Shown: positions 38,352-51,270, counted from the first letter of the stretch. The stretch is DNA of 64,000 nucleotides from Oasisia sp. SBJ-2009 (GCA_964017155.1 OZ024861.1:51915309-51979308), one strand, 5' to 3'. Notes: a model not told the origin generated them from the sequence alone. Made by a program: numbers and translations.

Positions 38352-39757
38352 CTGAAAGAATGATACATATGTAAGATGGTATGTATCTTCTGTGATATAC
38401 ATATAAATAATATTGTTTTGTCATCTTTTGTTTTCTCGTTGCAATACCTACATCATAAAAAATTAAAACAGAATAAATCAACTTGTAATTGGCATTTCGG
38501 AAAGTGTCCAGGATATAATTTTGTGTAGATGCATCTGTGGATATTGTAACTGTGCATGAGAAATCTAAATTTGATTGAATTATTCCACAGGCCCTGTATG
38601 GTCCTCCAGGATCCCCCAAACTATTTTCCCCCAAATGTTAAACAAATCTACTTTTGCATGGCTGTTGCATGTGGTGGAGCTGCTGTACACAAGAAATCTG
38701 TTTTTTATTGCATCATTCTAAGGGCCTCCAAAACAAACAGTAATGCTGGTGATTTGGTTTTTGAGAAGGTCCCTTGAAATCACATCTCAAATCCCATATC
38801 AGTTGTGTGCACTGGGTATCTGCTTTGTGGCTTGTCTGCTACTGCTAGCCAGGATCACTGGTCAACTTGATCTCAATGGGACCAGTGAACAGTGGGCTGA
38901 CCAGGGTGTTGTGTTTCAACCAGGGAACATTCATGCAATAAATAGAACATTGCCTTTTCAATGGTGCATTCTGTGCAGATTCCATTATGTGACTAACCTT
39001 CCTGGCATATTTTAATATGTATGTATTCCGAGTCATTCAGACATTCTTTTCACTCTTGCTGGGAAACACAAGACACTACTAAGATTGTGATCTTATTGCC
39101 TAATTTGCACTAGGCTGTTAATGGCAATTAGTAACAGCAGACCTCTGTTGTACTTTGATAATGATGTTTACAACCCTTGCATGTAACAATGCAGGCTATG
39201 TGCTAATGTAAGGTTCCAAATGTTTTTCACCCATGTAACTATTAATTTTAATCATGGGATCAGTGATATTACTAGCTGCTGTCTGGCAACTATTCTGACC
39301 CCCAACTAAAAAAGGTGTGCTTGTTTGTCACTTGGAAAGCAAAACTGCAGATTCTTAAAGGTGAGATTCACATTTGGGTGCATAATGTTTTGCGGGATAA
39401 AAACCGTCGTCTTTGATTATTTATAAATGTATTAATCTGTGATTTTTTAAATATCGGATACTAGTGATATTCTATGGATATTTTATGATGACACTCTTAA
39501 TATGCCTAAATTAAAATACTAAATGTGTTCCCAAGTAATATTTCCAACTGACTTGTGTTATGATGGGTAGTGTCATTGGATAGACACATTAACATACATA
39601 ATAGTGACATTATGTTAAGTGTGATTGATTCTGTAGCATGTTTTATTGTTGTTATACTCATTATTTTATAGAAGTTGTGAGTTGCACACATGTACAGATG
39701 TTACCAGAAATAAATACAATGATACCATAATCACAATGACAATAATATTTCATTAAC
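38352..39757. other. Probable intron or intergenic, no clear gene
   Basis: This contains minus-strand open stretches (38634-38450, with GGPYRACGIIQ) and a plus-strand 90-codon frame (38743-39015), none with recognisable motifs or good splice signals on both sides. It would be intron sequence if the THAP gene model is right. Confidence 0.4.
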
Positions 39758-40199
39758 CTGCATGGCTGCTGCTCGCGCCAATCTGGTGTCCAATAGCTTC
39801 TGCTTCTTGGCTGATTTTGCCAATGAGAAATCAGTAGAGCCAAAGGTGTATGCGGAAAAATCGATCACAGATGGAACCGCATCTTTGACCAAGAATGATG
39901 TTTTTTTTTTACCAAGTGTCCTTGTTCATCATAGGTGTCTTTTGTTTTGTAATCGCCATCCACAAAATGATCACTGCAGACTCTCGCTGATTTAGCAGAT
40001 GGGGAGATGCCAACTTCAGTTTCTGCAGCCATCTTTTCTGTTGCGATTCATTTGTTGGAAGTCTATGGAAAGTTTTTTCCTTACACCTATAGTACCAGTT
40101 TGTACATCCTGGAGCCATGCAGTGCACTCCATGCTTTTTCTTTTCTTTATCTCCATTCTTGTCGGACATTTTCCCAGGTGATGCTGCTGCTTCAGTCAT
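39758..40199 (-). CDS. THAP-domain protein, first exon with two 1-nt shifts
   Basis: THAP domains are zinc-dependent DNA-binding modules. From the start at 40199 (or the Met at 40169) the domain reads C-x4-C (CMAPGC), then FHRLP, then KRWLQKLKL, then C-x2-H (VCSDHF), then DAVPS, the position of the usual AVPT motif. Spacing between the second and third zinc ligands is about 42 residues, inside the family range, and the invariant Pro and Trp are present. Two single-base losses break the frame: in a CCCC run after KLAS and in an A10 run (39901-39910). The exon ends AAAMQ at a donor CAG/GTTAATG. Shifts in homopolymers could be sequencing errors or early decay. Confidence 0.75.
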
Positions 40200-43186
40200 A
40201 TTGAATCAATGAGTGGGACAGTGTATTCAGGCTAGATGCCCACATGGGGAAGAGGGGATTGTACTAGCCCTCCACCCACCCCCCCCCCCCCCCACCCCCC
40301 ACAGTGGCATCCCCCATTGCCAGTGGTGGTAGTTGTGTAATCATGTAATTACAAGGTGATAAGGGTTTGTATGTGTGGATTTTAGACCCTATGGTTGTTG
40401 TGATACTTCTATAATTACATTATGAACACAATGTTATAGTCTTGCAAATTGTGTGTTGTATTTATTTTCCATGACTGAGATGCATAGTCACCACAGAGTT
40501 AGATGATTAATCTTTCCCTTATGGTTGAGGGTAGTGATCTGGACATTTTCCCCTGGGTTCCCAACACAGAGAGTGGTGTAGTGGCTGTAGCCTCCACATT
40601 AGTCATTAGGGGAAGGGTTGTGACCTGGAAATGAGTTTCACCTGAGGTCAATACCCCAGGTGGATTATCCGACAAAAAATAAATACGGTTATTTCCTGTG
40701 TAGCTGACACAAACAGGATCTGGCACCTTTCCACATGTGAGAATCTCAGTTATATAATATAGCTTAGATAATAGCCTATAGGAACAAGCTCCAATGCCAT
40801 TAATTTTTGGAAATTAACAGTTTTAAAACAGTACAGTCATGAATGACCAAACAATGTATGTTGGCTTAATTAAGCACCAAAACAATTTTTAATAATGTTA
40901 CTAATATAACAAAAAAGTGACATTTTCATATTCATTGAAGAACTTATTGAAAATATTGCCAGTGAGCATTCTGGTAACAGAAAATGTTGAAAACACTGTT
41001 GAAAGCACTCATAATATGTCACTGTTTTGTGGTTTTGCCCTGCCAGCTTTAGTTATTCATTAGGGTGTACATACAATAAATAACAGTAAAAGAAATCACA
41101 GAAAAAAATTATAGTTTTCCCTAGGAAAGTCACAGGAAATAAGGTCACAAAATAATGTTATTCAGACACTGTCTTGTTAATACAAAGGTTTGGTCTTGCA
41201 TACACGAGCACCATAAAATCTTTTCAATCTTTGACAATAGAAGAAATAAGATAGCAAAATAATGTCATTGTGGCACAGATCGCTATAGACTGCCTTTTTT
41301 ACACAATCGTAGCAATGATGACAGACCTAGCTAACAACCAAGTTGATTTGGGTTCTCCCTTTAACACCAGTATCACCATTCGCCAGACTGCCCTGTCTTG
41401 CTGAGTGATGTTTGAACAACTCCCAAGGAGACCTACTTAATTATTTGGGATACCTGGCTTAGACAAAGGGCTTGCTTATCTGAGCCAGACCTTCTCTAAC
41501 CCACAAAGGCAATTAGCAGGCTGGTGGTGTCCAGTTTTACTGCCCAGTACCCACAGTGCTAATCTGCGTAAATATTACTAAGCAAGGCCTGAATGAGCTT
41601 ACATTGGCATTGCTGACTCTTAGCAGAAACTTTTCATTTCTTGATAACCATGTCCAATGTATTTATCATGACATTTGTTACAAGACATTGGCTGTAATAT
41701 ATTAATAAGTATTTAATAACAAAAATAAAACAATTCTTGAGGGGTTTTAATACAAATGTTCCGTAATGGCTGGTGTCTATTTAATGTATAATATATTAAT
41801 GAGTAATGAAAATGTTTGGCAGGATATTCAATTACCCAATGTGGTAAGCTGGGGTGCCATTTCCTTCCCTCAAGCAAATATTTCTTATCACTTTGCACCA
41901 CCACTGAGGCACTGGCACAATAGCAGGCCTTAGCAGTTGCCATCTAGCAGGGCTGGTTACAACAGGGCAAGGGGCATGGAAGCCAAGATCAAAAGACAGG
42001 CAGGCCACAGCAAAAGAGGCCTGTTGTTGCTTATTGCAGCAAGGTCCAGAGGTCAGAGGTGACAACTGACTACCTGTTAGTAGTAAAGCGCTTTGGTCCT
42101 AACGACTGGACACTGAGCTATATAAAAACTTGCCTTTAGTGGATATTAGCTTAACTTGTATGATCAGTGTTGTCATGGTGAATGACTACAGTGACTTCCA
42201 ACATAATTATTTCAGTCTGACTGAAAAAATTGGTTGATTGAATTTCAAGTAATTAAATGGTTACAAAAAGCAAGGTGAATATAAAATATAACTAGCCATA
42301 TATTAATTTATATACCCAATTAAAAGTATTTTAATCAATAAAATAATGAAATTTAGTTAATAAAATTAATTAAGAAAATTCAATAAGGATTAGTTATTTT
42401 TAATTATTCCATGTTATCTGTTCAATCTGTTATAGGCTGATTTTTGAATGAAAAATTATGCGGGCCGAACTGCGGGGCGGGCTGCGGGCTATGATGTGGC
42501 AATATTTGTGCCGTTTCGTTTCAATAAACATATATTTAACTGATTCTACATACTTAATACATTCCTGTCATGACTGATTGATTGTTGTTGACGAGTGTTG
42601 TTTTGCAAAACGTCTTACGTATGTAGCCGACATTTAAAAAATATTATTTTGAAAAAGGTTATTTCCCCCACCGGCGACTGCTTATGTCGATATAATATAT
42701 ACTCGTAGACGTAGGAACTCTAACTCTATCTACCAACCGTGGCACAATGCCGCTGGTTGCTAGGACTAGGTACAGCTTGCCGGCGAAGAAACGTCAACGA
42801 CCGAGTGTTCTAGACTAAATCTGTGGATTATATAAATTGCAAATTATATACAACTATCCACACATATATGTACTTTATTATGTTCACATTTCTCATTATA
42901 TTTAAACTTCGCTAAGATCACATTCGTGTATTAATGCAGACAGTGAAATACAACCGTGGGACTAAATTGTCGTCGTAACGATACATGACTGAACTCGTGA
43001 GTGCCGAGTCGCCTTGGTAACAACAAGCTGTCATTTCCTACGCGCCGAATCGCCTTCCAAATAAGGAAATCATGTCCGGTTTTCCTATCGAGTTCGACGA
43101 ACTTTACTTCGTCGCTGCGTACTTATTTGCAAGCAAATCGATCAAACACGGACCTGTTGCTCTGATCGAAACTTATGTTTTGATGT
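40200..43186. other. Long stretch without a supported gene
   Basis: I see a C-homopolymer-rich run at 40270-40300, a moderately complex stretch at 40490-40740 that looks repeat-like but has no second copy here, and a phrase AAAGCGCTTTGG...GCTATATAAAA near 42087-42128 of the kind found at some repeat ends. No coding region, RNA gene or inverted structure could be supported. Confidence 0.45.
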
Positions 43187-43316
43187 TCAGTGTCTCTTTG
43201 TGTTCGTCACGTTTGCAATTAGGCTTGCATTCGGCGTTTGAAAGTGACCACCGCAGACTCTTGTCGAACTTGCCGCCGGCGGACACGCCAACTTCATCAT
43301 GTTTAACCTGCTTTTT
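43187..43316 (-). CDS. Candidate second exon of a second THAP gene
   Basis: On the minus strand, after an AG acceptor (TTCCTTCAG, ending at 43317), the frame reads KSRLNMMKLACPPAASSTRV and then CGGHF, closing at TGA 43189-43187. KLACPPAASSTRVCGGHF parallels KLAS...ARVCSDHF in the exon at 39758-40199. Joined by phase to 46012-46121 it gives C-x4-C-x41-C-x2-H. The invariant Trp is replaced. The intron would be about 2.7 kb and contain repeat R copy 4. Confidence 0.4.
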
Positions 43317-43689
43317 CTGAAGGAATCCTTTCGTGGAAATATGTGAAAGTTGCTTGCTAACAATCATAATATATCTATTAGCCATACAGTGCATTAAATA
43401 GTTTAATTATGTTTGTTTTAATGCGTTTGGCCCGTTTTTGTGAGAGCTATGCTGCGTTGCCTATTGACTCGCGGCTTCCGCGATTGTAAACAACGCGGCA
43501 ATCAAACCGGAAACGCCGCTCAGAAGCCCTAGGCAATATGGCAGCGCCCTGTGTTGAAAGTAGCTCAGTTTAAAAAATTATTAAAAATATACCGTGACGC
43601 TGTGCTTGTCAAATCATAGTGACAAGTGCTGTAAATTATATGTTCTTATGTTTGGGCTGTGGTTGTTCAGCCGCTTCAGTCCCCCTTTA

Positions 43690-45690
43690 ACAGAGTTAAT
43701 AAAAAGTAACAACTTCCAACAACAATCATATTTTTAACGTCAGTGGCTGCATCACTATGATCTGCAGAAAATGTTAAACGGCAAACTAAGGCAACGCTTT
43801 GGTGATATGGGTCTAATAGAGTTGATCAAAAATAACAATTTAATATACAAATATATAATTTTATTAGTTTATTTTATATAGCGCCAAATCCACAATTCTC
43901 TTCTATTCAACATACTGTTATTAAAGTATATGAAATAATAAGAATGCTACCCACAGGTAATATTTAAAAATAAATATTAAAAATACATGTGTCTGCATAA
44001 TTATCCTAAATTGCCTATTAGTTATAAAAGAAAAAGGAAATTACGTGTTTTTCAATGATGTCACATTGCTTATTTTATCAATATTTCTATAAACATCCCG
44101 CGTGCACTGCGAGCATGCAAGCTTATATTACATAAGCGGTGTTTTAACAATAATAACTAAAACAATAACATGTTAATATTACTGTTTTTAAATCCTTCTT
44201 TTTCTACCACCATAATATTTCCCATATATTCATATTCCTTTTTGCATTTTAGTGATTTATTGTTCCGATAATGAATAAAGTGTCTTGTCCAAAAATAATA
44301 ATTATTACATATCTGGTGGTGGAAATGTCATTCATGAGTAGAACAAATAGCTTCAGTAATATGTTCTTATGCATAATGGTTGTGTATGTGATGAATGAAA
44401 ATTATTATTACGTCGTACTTATTTTACTACTTTAATTATTTATTACTATTAACCATACTTTTATATTCATTTATTACAATTGTTGTTATGTAATTTGTAT
44501 GTTTATTTATGACTGATAGGTCAGCTTAGTTAATGATATAGAAACATGTATTTTTATTATTTATTTTTAAATAATATTATCTGTGGGTAGTTTTCTCTTT
44601 ATTGTACTTTTAATAGCATTATGTTGTGAAGCGCCACAAATAATTATGGATGTGGCGCTACATAAATAAAATATTATAATATAATAACAATTTTTGTTTG
44701 TTTATTTAATATAGCGCCACATCCAATTTAAAATTGTTCATGGCGTTTTACATACATTAAAATGCTAAAAAAACAAAAACACACCAGAAGAAAAAAACAT
44801 AAGTATACTAGAAACATATATGAACAATTATAAAAATAAAATATCGATATCAAAATAATAAAACTTATAATTTCCTGCAAATCATAGTGATGATAATAAT
44901 TATTTATTATTATTATATTATTTATAAGTAATTAAACTATTTTGCGCGTGTGAAGTAAAACAATTAAATATTCGCAGTCAGAAACGCGGCGTCTAGCGGT
45001 ATTTTGTGTAAAGGTTTTAAAAGCGATTTTATGGTACCGCTGGGCGGCCGAACAAGTTGTACTCGAGGTGTGCGCGTTTTTGTGTGTGAATTTTCTTTGT
45101 TAGAGGAATGCAAGAGATTTTATTTCATAACATAGTGTATGCATATGTATGTAAGATATGTGAGGAGAAGTTTGGCGGCTGTTGGTGGTCGTTTTGATGG
45201 TTAGGTCAATCAAATCGGGTCGTCTAGGATCCGCGCTGTATCTGTGACTGTCCCAACGAATCCACCGAAACACTGTTTCAGTTCTGCTCGATTCAAAGGT
45301 TAACAAGAAGACATCTTAGTGATACTGTCTTTCACTGTACTGTTACCATAAGCGTATGAGGAACAGTGTGGCATATTGCTGTCGCGATTTCGTGGTAAAC
45401 CGACGTAAGGCAACTTTTAGCGTACCGCTTGGCTCTCTGTTATGACAGCTGAACCAGCCTGAGACTCTCTGACGTATTACTTTTCCAAACTGCTGGGTTG
45501 TGATTGGTTGCAAGGTCCAAGATGGGCCGGTTCATGGAGTCGGTGATTTAGCTAGATTTTCCCACTTTAAGACCACTTTCTGAGGTAACCACTAACGTGA
45601 AAAATTGGATTGTAGATGCAAATGATTAGCTAGTGTAAACTCTTTTAGGTGTATAACACTAAACTGTTGCCTTTTTTCACTTTAAGTAGG
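43690..45690 (-). repeat. Repeat R copy 4, diverged and partial
   Basis: Same orientation as 16800-18300 and inverse to 51900-56850, with clearly more substitutions and indels than the other copies. It lacks the tetranucleotide arrays and one end. An AT-rich insert (about 44640-44980) separates its two halves. It is probably the oldest copy in the window. Confidence 0.75.
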
Positions 45691-46011
45691 CCAGTCTGGA
45701 TACATGATACAGTGTCAGTGATATTTACTCTAAGTTCAGCCCACCACAAAATCCGCTGGGACATACTGTTAATGTATTGTCATTGATAAACACAACCACC
45801 CCCCCCCCCCGCCCACGACAGTACTATTACTTGCCCCAACTACTACTAAACCCGTCCCAGCCATACGGAGTGTTTTTGTTTACATCACCAGCTGACATCC
45901 AGTCTGACACTGACTGGGGGGGGGGGGGGGGCGTGTCGAGGCGTTGCATTTATGCATTTATGTGTGTTATGCATGGTATTTCTTTTTAGTTTGTATTGAT
46001 TTAATGCCTAC
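45691..46011. other. Homopolymer C and G runs, no gene
   Basis: A C10 run near 45800 and a G14 run near 45917 lie about 110 bp apart and could pair. Nothing else was recognised. Confidence 0.6.
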
Positions 46012-46121
46012 CTGTCTTTATCTTTCGGGAATCTGAAGAATGAAAGCTCTGCGTTGACGCTTTTGTTGTTGCTGCAGCCAAAGGCTGAGCAAAACGAACC
46101 GCCGTGCCTGGCGTACGCCAT
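46012..46121 (-). CDS. THAP-domain first exon (second THAP locus)
   Basis: From the ATG at 46121 the minus strand encodes MAYARHGGSFCSAFGCSNN and continues to SFFRFPKDKD, the first half of a THAP domain with the zinc ligands C-x4-C and the conserved FRFP. The frame ends at 46012 with a donor-like AG/GTAGGC, and a stop follows at once in the intron. Breaks at this position are usual for THAP genes. The second half is proposed at 43187-43316. A TA microsatellite and the receptor 3' flank lie just upstream. Confidence 0.6.
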
Positions 46122-46269
46122 GTTGATCTGACGTTTGAAACCCAGCCGCTTGGTTCGCTGCAGTCTATGTTTAAAAAATGGCGCCCAATGGGAAACAGCG
46201 CATGTGATTGGTCTTCCTTTAATTGTCTTTGATACTACTGCTTCTATTGCAAGGATGCAACAGAAGCAG

Positions 46270-46274
<5 letters not shown>

Positions 46275-46351
<77 letters not shown>

Positions 46352-46633
46352 CGTACAACGTCTAAGCTATCGGAACCCGGCGAAGGGGTTTGACGGAGCA
46401 AATCCCACAAAACATTGTTAAGGGTTTCATGCATGTACAATTCCGATGAATATGATAGATTTCTACACATTTCTTTATAAATTACTACGCACTTAAGACC
46501 ACGGCCACCATAACAACAACTACATATATAATAACGACAATAAACATTTGCAGCCGTATTACAAGATCGATATCAATAGTTAGTCATCAACAACCACCGA
46601 ATCTAGAACATATTGAAAGCATGACATCGACAG
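46275..46633. repeat. (TA)n and 3' flank of the 46634 receptor
   Basis: (TA)n at about 46278-46347, then the family 3' flank (compare 61503-61810 inversely). Confidence 0.8.
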
Positions 46634-47992
46634 CTAAGTTGTGCAACCGCAAACTGGTGTATTCGTTGATTCGCTAGTATTTGTAGTTCCGTTACTTTTT
46701 GTGTAACACGAGAAGGTTTTAAAAACCATGAAACGAAACTGTGTAATTAAAAATAGATAAACGAAAGGATTAACACAAGAATTAACGACCGACAAAAACA
46801 CCGCCACCATAACTGTGGCACTGCCTTCTTCGTAATCGACGACGCCTGTATTTCCCAGGACGTAATACCATGCGCTGAACCCGATGGCGAAGAGGAAGAT
46901 TGCTGTTAACGTAACAGCTGTCTTCGTTATGGCCGCCTGAGCTGCATCGACGACTGCTGAACGATTCAAATCTGTTAACTTCTTTCTACGATACAATGTT
47001 AGTACAATTCTGCCATAAAGAAACACGTATGCCATTACAGGCAAAACATACACGGCAAAAAACCAAAGTAATCCATAGGCGTAGAACACTTGTTTACCTG
47101 TATATCCTTGTATGAAATTTTCCCAAATGCATGCACCGTTCTCGAAACGGACTTCAAAGGAACTCGGTATTGTCACAATCACGTTGACAACGTATATAAC
47201 AGCAATGCTCTTTCTTGACAATTCTTCTCGAAATTTGCCATGCTTGAAGGGGAAACAGATGGCCATATATCTTTCTAGAGCGATAGCCGCCAGATTCCAC
47301 ACAGATAACAAAATGGCGCCCCAGAAAGGTGCCTGACTGTGCCATATAAAGCACACGGCGGTGTCAAAGTACTTGTTGCCAGTCGTCCACATCGGCGGTT
47401 GTAGAAAGATAATTGCTCCAGCGGCACAAACCCACGAGTCCACCAGCGCCTGGTGCTTCAGCAGCAGACAGGTGGAGGGTGAAAACATGTCACCGTTTCT
47501 CGTGAGGGTGATCAACGTCATTACATTTGCCACAAATCCTACAATGTACACAGGAATTTCAAGTTTAACCAAATCTTTACGCCACATACCAACATCCGCT
47601 GTCACTGCCTCAGTGCTTTGTTCGCTACATCGAGTTGTCTCGTTTGCCGATGATACAGTTGTGTTCTCTGCGCATGAGATGCTTGTTCTTTCCAACGGAA
47701 TGACGTCATTAGTCTTCTCTTCCTCGCGCGAGTTCACTGTGACTATCTGTTGCGTGGACGTTCTGGCCGGGACGTCCAAGGTAGTGTTGTCTTTCATTTG
47801 CAGATGTTGTTCACGTCGAGGCAAGGTAAACTGCGTCACATTCTGCCGTGCCACGATCGGTGAAGTTGTGTTTAGCGGTTCTGTCGAAATGTCCGTGGTT
47901 GGTGGTGAAGCCAAATCGTGTTGTCTTCCAATCACCGGCGAACGGAGTACGCCATAACACACACAAACTAGTAACGACACAAGCGGCGCCAT
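46634..47992 (-). CDS. Class A GPCR, intact single-exon gene (subtype 1, extended tail)
   Basis: A 452-residue paralogue of the 20611 gene with the same architecture: signal peptide, N-glycosylated ectodomain (two residues shorter, at NTTLDVPARTS), seven membrane segments, ERY (240-242), the ECL1 tryptophan in PPMWTTG, and NPFVY (408-412) for NPxxY. It is subtype 1 (HSQAPFWG and HGKFREEL). The stop used by the other paralogues is replaced, so the C-terminus gains CGCTT with two cysteines. ECL2 carries ENGACIWE where others have EHGACIWE. The ATG at 47992 sits in the family context. It is the receptor of the duplicated block corresponding to the broken copy at 2831-3873. Ligand unknown. Confidence 0.95.
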   Translation of the reverse strand: MAPLVSLLVCVCYGVLRSPVIGRQHDLASPPTTDISTEPLNTTSPIVARQNVTQFTLPRREQHLQMKDNTTLDVPARTSTQQIVTVNSREEEKTNDVIPLERTSISCAENTTVSSANETTRCSEQSTEAVTADVGMWRKDLVKLEIPVYIVGFVANVMTLITLTRNGDMFSPSTCLLLKHQALVDSWVCAAGAIIFLQPPMWTTGNKYFDTAVCFIWHSQAPFWGAILLSVWNLAAIALERYMAICFPFKHGKFREELSRKSIAVIYVVNVIVTIPSSFEVRFENGACIWENFIQGYTGKQVFYAYGLLWFFAVYVLPVMAYVFLYGRIVLTLYRRKKLTDLNRSAVVDAAQAAITKTAVTLTAIFLFAIGFSAWYYVLGNTGVVDYEEGSATVMVAVFLSVVNSCVNPFVYLFLITQFRFMVFKTFSCYTKSNGTTNTSESTNTPVCGCTT

Positions 47993-48675
47993 CTTGAACG
48001 AACAGTTTCCTCTTGTCCTTTACTCGGCGTTTAGCGGTGTTCGTTGCTCGGTATGCGGCTACAACTGAGTTGTGAGACGTTTGCGAGCAATACTCCTACG
48101 TCGTATAGGCCGCATCACTAATGTTCTCTAACATCAATCAATAAATTACTGCGGTCGCTTGACACATTACGTTAAACAGAGTGCTACATGTGTCTTTCAA
48201 CGTAAATTAACACAATGCCGATATGCACACGCCGCAATTGCAAAATGAATTTCCCGGTTCGGGACAATACAGATTTATCGTATTGTATTGTATTGTAAAT
48301 GGTACGGGGATTATTTCATTGCTCTCGATGTATAAACATGGCAGAGTCCGTTGTTTTATGAGTATATTATACAGCAAATCAACTAAGTGCGCATCCAGTC
48401 GCATCGCTATCGCATACAGCAAATTACACCAGTCATACAACATTTTCCCGCAATGACTTCTCTGATACGGTGATTCCAAGACACAAAAACAATAGGTCTG
48501 GATTCATTAGATATATGTTTATCCAATTAGTAACAACCTACCGACGTTAATCAGAATTCTTCTTGTGTTATACTCCATGTCATATATTGGTAACAATATA
48601 TTTTTTTATGTTTCTGAAGCACCCAGTAAACAAATTGCAAATTGAGTATAACATGCAAACATTTATACGAGAACG

Positions 48676-48768
<93 letters not shown>

Positions 48769-49030
48769 GCACTATTGCATTTCGCCTTTTTTAAACATTG
48801 CCAGTAAGTATAAAAGAAAATTGCAAAGTGTTCATAATTGCTTAGCAAGAATGATCACGTTTGACTCATTCTATGCCGGTTCGAAAGTCTCTGCATTGGC
48901 TTAATGTCCGATATCGTATCATCCGATCTGCAGCAGTACTTACCAGGCACTTACTTTCCCGTACGCAGCCATCGTTTTTACATTCTTGTAAATAAACCTG
49001 TCCAGCCTCGATCATCTAGTTCTGGTTTGT
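47993..49030 (-). repeat. Shared upstream block of the 46634 receptor
   Basis: Leader with AAACGCCGAGTAAAG (antisense, about 48010-48035) and then the family upstream block. A small insertion around 48240-48300 (TATTGTATTGTATTGTA) is unique to this copy. A (TA)n tract occurs at 48680-48766. Confidence 0.75.
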
Positions 49031-49034
49031 TTTT

Positions 49035-49144
<110 letters not shown>

Positions 49145-49149
49145 CATAT

Positions 49150-51170
49150 ATACATATACACATTTGCGGGAAAGTACCTCATAAGTAATTGTGCATATCT
49201 TAAGGATGATAATAATAAATAATTAAACTTTAGTTTGACACCAACAAATCCGGGACGTATGTCCCGTTCACGGGTGTGTACATACATGTAAATAGGTAAA
49301 CAAATTAATAAATATAGTTAAGCTAAAATATAATGTTCACGGGTGTATGCATACATGTAAATAGGTAAATTAATAAATAAATAGTGTTAAGCTAAAATAT
49401 AATGTTCACGGGTTTGTACATACATGTAAATAGGTAAATAAATAAATAAATATAGTTAAGCTGAAATATAATGTTCGTTGCGTAAAACTGGTTATGTGGA
49501 AAAAAAAAATTTTTTAATTCTTTCTTAAATTGTACTAGATTGCCGTTGTCGCGCATATTCCTAGGGAGATTGTTGCACAGAGTGGGTCCTGCACAGGCAA
49601 ATGCACACCGGCCGAAACGTTCTAAGTTCATGTTTGGCCCTTCGAGGAGTAACCCGACGGCAAAGCGCAGCGATCGGCGAGACGCGTGCTGGAGTAGCAG
49701 TGCCGCGAGATACTCTGGTGTGCCGTCGTATAAAGCCCTGTGCACGAGTACTAGTAACTTGTATTCGATACGCTGATAGGCAGCCAGTGTAATTGCCGCA
49801 GTATTGTCGTCATGGACTGCTGGTCACCCCGCCGGATTTGCATAACAATTCGAGCTGCAGACCGCTGGACCATTTCGAGACGGTGCAGGTGACGATCGCT
49901 GATGCCGAATAGTATCGCATTGTCATAATCGATACGCGATGTCACCAGACCGTGTATGAGACTCTTACATAAAGTGGTGCTAACCGAGTCTCGTATTTTT
50001 GCAATTCGCGACAGATGGTAGTCGGCAGAACGACAAACGCTGGCAACTTGTGACGTCATGGTTAGGTTACTGTCAATGGTCAATCCTAGGTCCCGTATAA
50101 CTGGAGAAGCGTCAACGAGCTGGCCACATATGTTGACGCGGGTTAACGATGTAGGCGTACGTAGACTTGACGAACGGATGACAATGGCTTGAGAGTTGTT
50201 GTCATTCATCACAAGTCCATTGTCACAGAGCCATGCTTTCGCATCTTGTATGCAGGCTTCCATACGCGCGAGGGCTTGTGTGTGGTCGGTTGGTGGGAAA
50301 GTGATGTAGAGTTGAGTGTCGTCTGCGCACAGGTGATGGTGAATGTTGTGCTTCTGTAGAAGTGTCGTCAGTGGTGCGATGTATGCACTGAATAGCAGTG
50401 GTCCAAGGACACTCCCTTGTGGCACTCCTGTGGTTATGGTCTCTACTTCCGACACGCAACTCTTTACGCGTACGACACATGTTCGATTACACAGGTAAGA
50501 TGTCAGCCAGGCGAGGACGTCTCCAGATAGTCCGTATCCAGACAAACGTCGCAGCAGTGTGTTGTGGTTAATGGTGTCGAAGGCCGCACTTAGATCGAGT
50601 AGCACGAGGAGCACACTCCGGCGACTGTCAATCGATTGCGCGATGCCGTTGTGTATACGCACAAGTGCGGTTTCCGCACTATGATGCGCATGATGTGCAT
50701 ATCGTGCGCATCATAGTGAGGAAACCGCACTCGTGCGCACGATATGCACTTTGATATATGCCATAGATTCGGTTCTCCTCCATAAAGTGTTGTAACTGTT
50801 GTGCATCGAAACGTTCAGTCATCTTCGCCACAAACGTGATGTTGGATATTGGCCGGTAATTCGTTAGCACGCTGACGTCAGATCCGCCCTCCTTCAAAGC
50901 TGGCACAACGACAGCGTGTTTCATGGGTGCAGGAAATACGGTTGATGATAGCGAGGCGTTGATGATCCGGGCCAACAAAGGAGAAAGAGCGTCACATCCG
51001 ACAGTGACGTAGGTTCAAACACATCGAAACGCGTACTCACAACTCTTGGCATGTCATCGGCTGGCAGCGGAGATCGATCATAGCACAGCGCCTCTATCTT
51101 TTCTTTGAAACTTCGTTGGAACCTGGTAGCGAGTGCCGATTGTGATTCGTCTGCCACTTCTGGTAGAGGT

Positions 51171-51172
<2 letters not shown>
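49150..51172 (-). mobile_element. CR1/L2-like LINE (LINE B) copy 2
   Basis: Uninterrupted sister of the split copy at 7055-12465. It includes the three-unit 3' minisatellite (49268-49475) and the same 5' truncation point. It gives the pre-insertion sequence (TCAATCCTAGGTCCCG near 50080) for the nested LINE C. Confidence 0.85.
49430..51157 (-). pseudogene. LINE B reverse transcriptase (copy 2)
   Basis: RT motifs in order on the minus strand: NYRPISNI, LLDLSAAFDTINH (A), [15 protein letters not shown] (B), HLCADDTQLY (C, CADD in place of YADD), VIRDLGLTID, SRIDYDNAILFG and the ending LVQFKKELKNFFF. Defects: a frameshift near 51000, the inverted duplication at 50660-50750, and a shift near 49770. 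The 303-residue frame 50662-49751 is the longest intact part. Not active. Confidence 0.85.
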
Positions 51173-51263
<91 letters not shown>

Positions 51264-51270
51264 TATATAT
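51172..51270. repeat. (TA)n tract
   Basis: TA dinucleotides at the LINE B / repeat R border; (CA)n(TA)n at the same place in copy 1. Confidence 0.95.

Noticed and set aside
38743..39015. 90-codon plus-strand frame with a hydrophobic segment
   Set aside because: No homology, no start or splice context that I could defend, and single occurrence.
40490..40740. Possible tRNA-derived SINE
   Set aside because: Only a loose A-box-like phrase (GGTGTAGTGGCTGTAGC); no B box, no tail and no second copy in the window.
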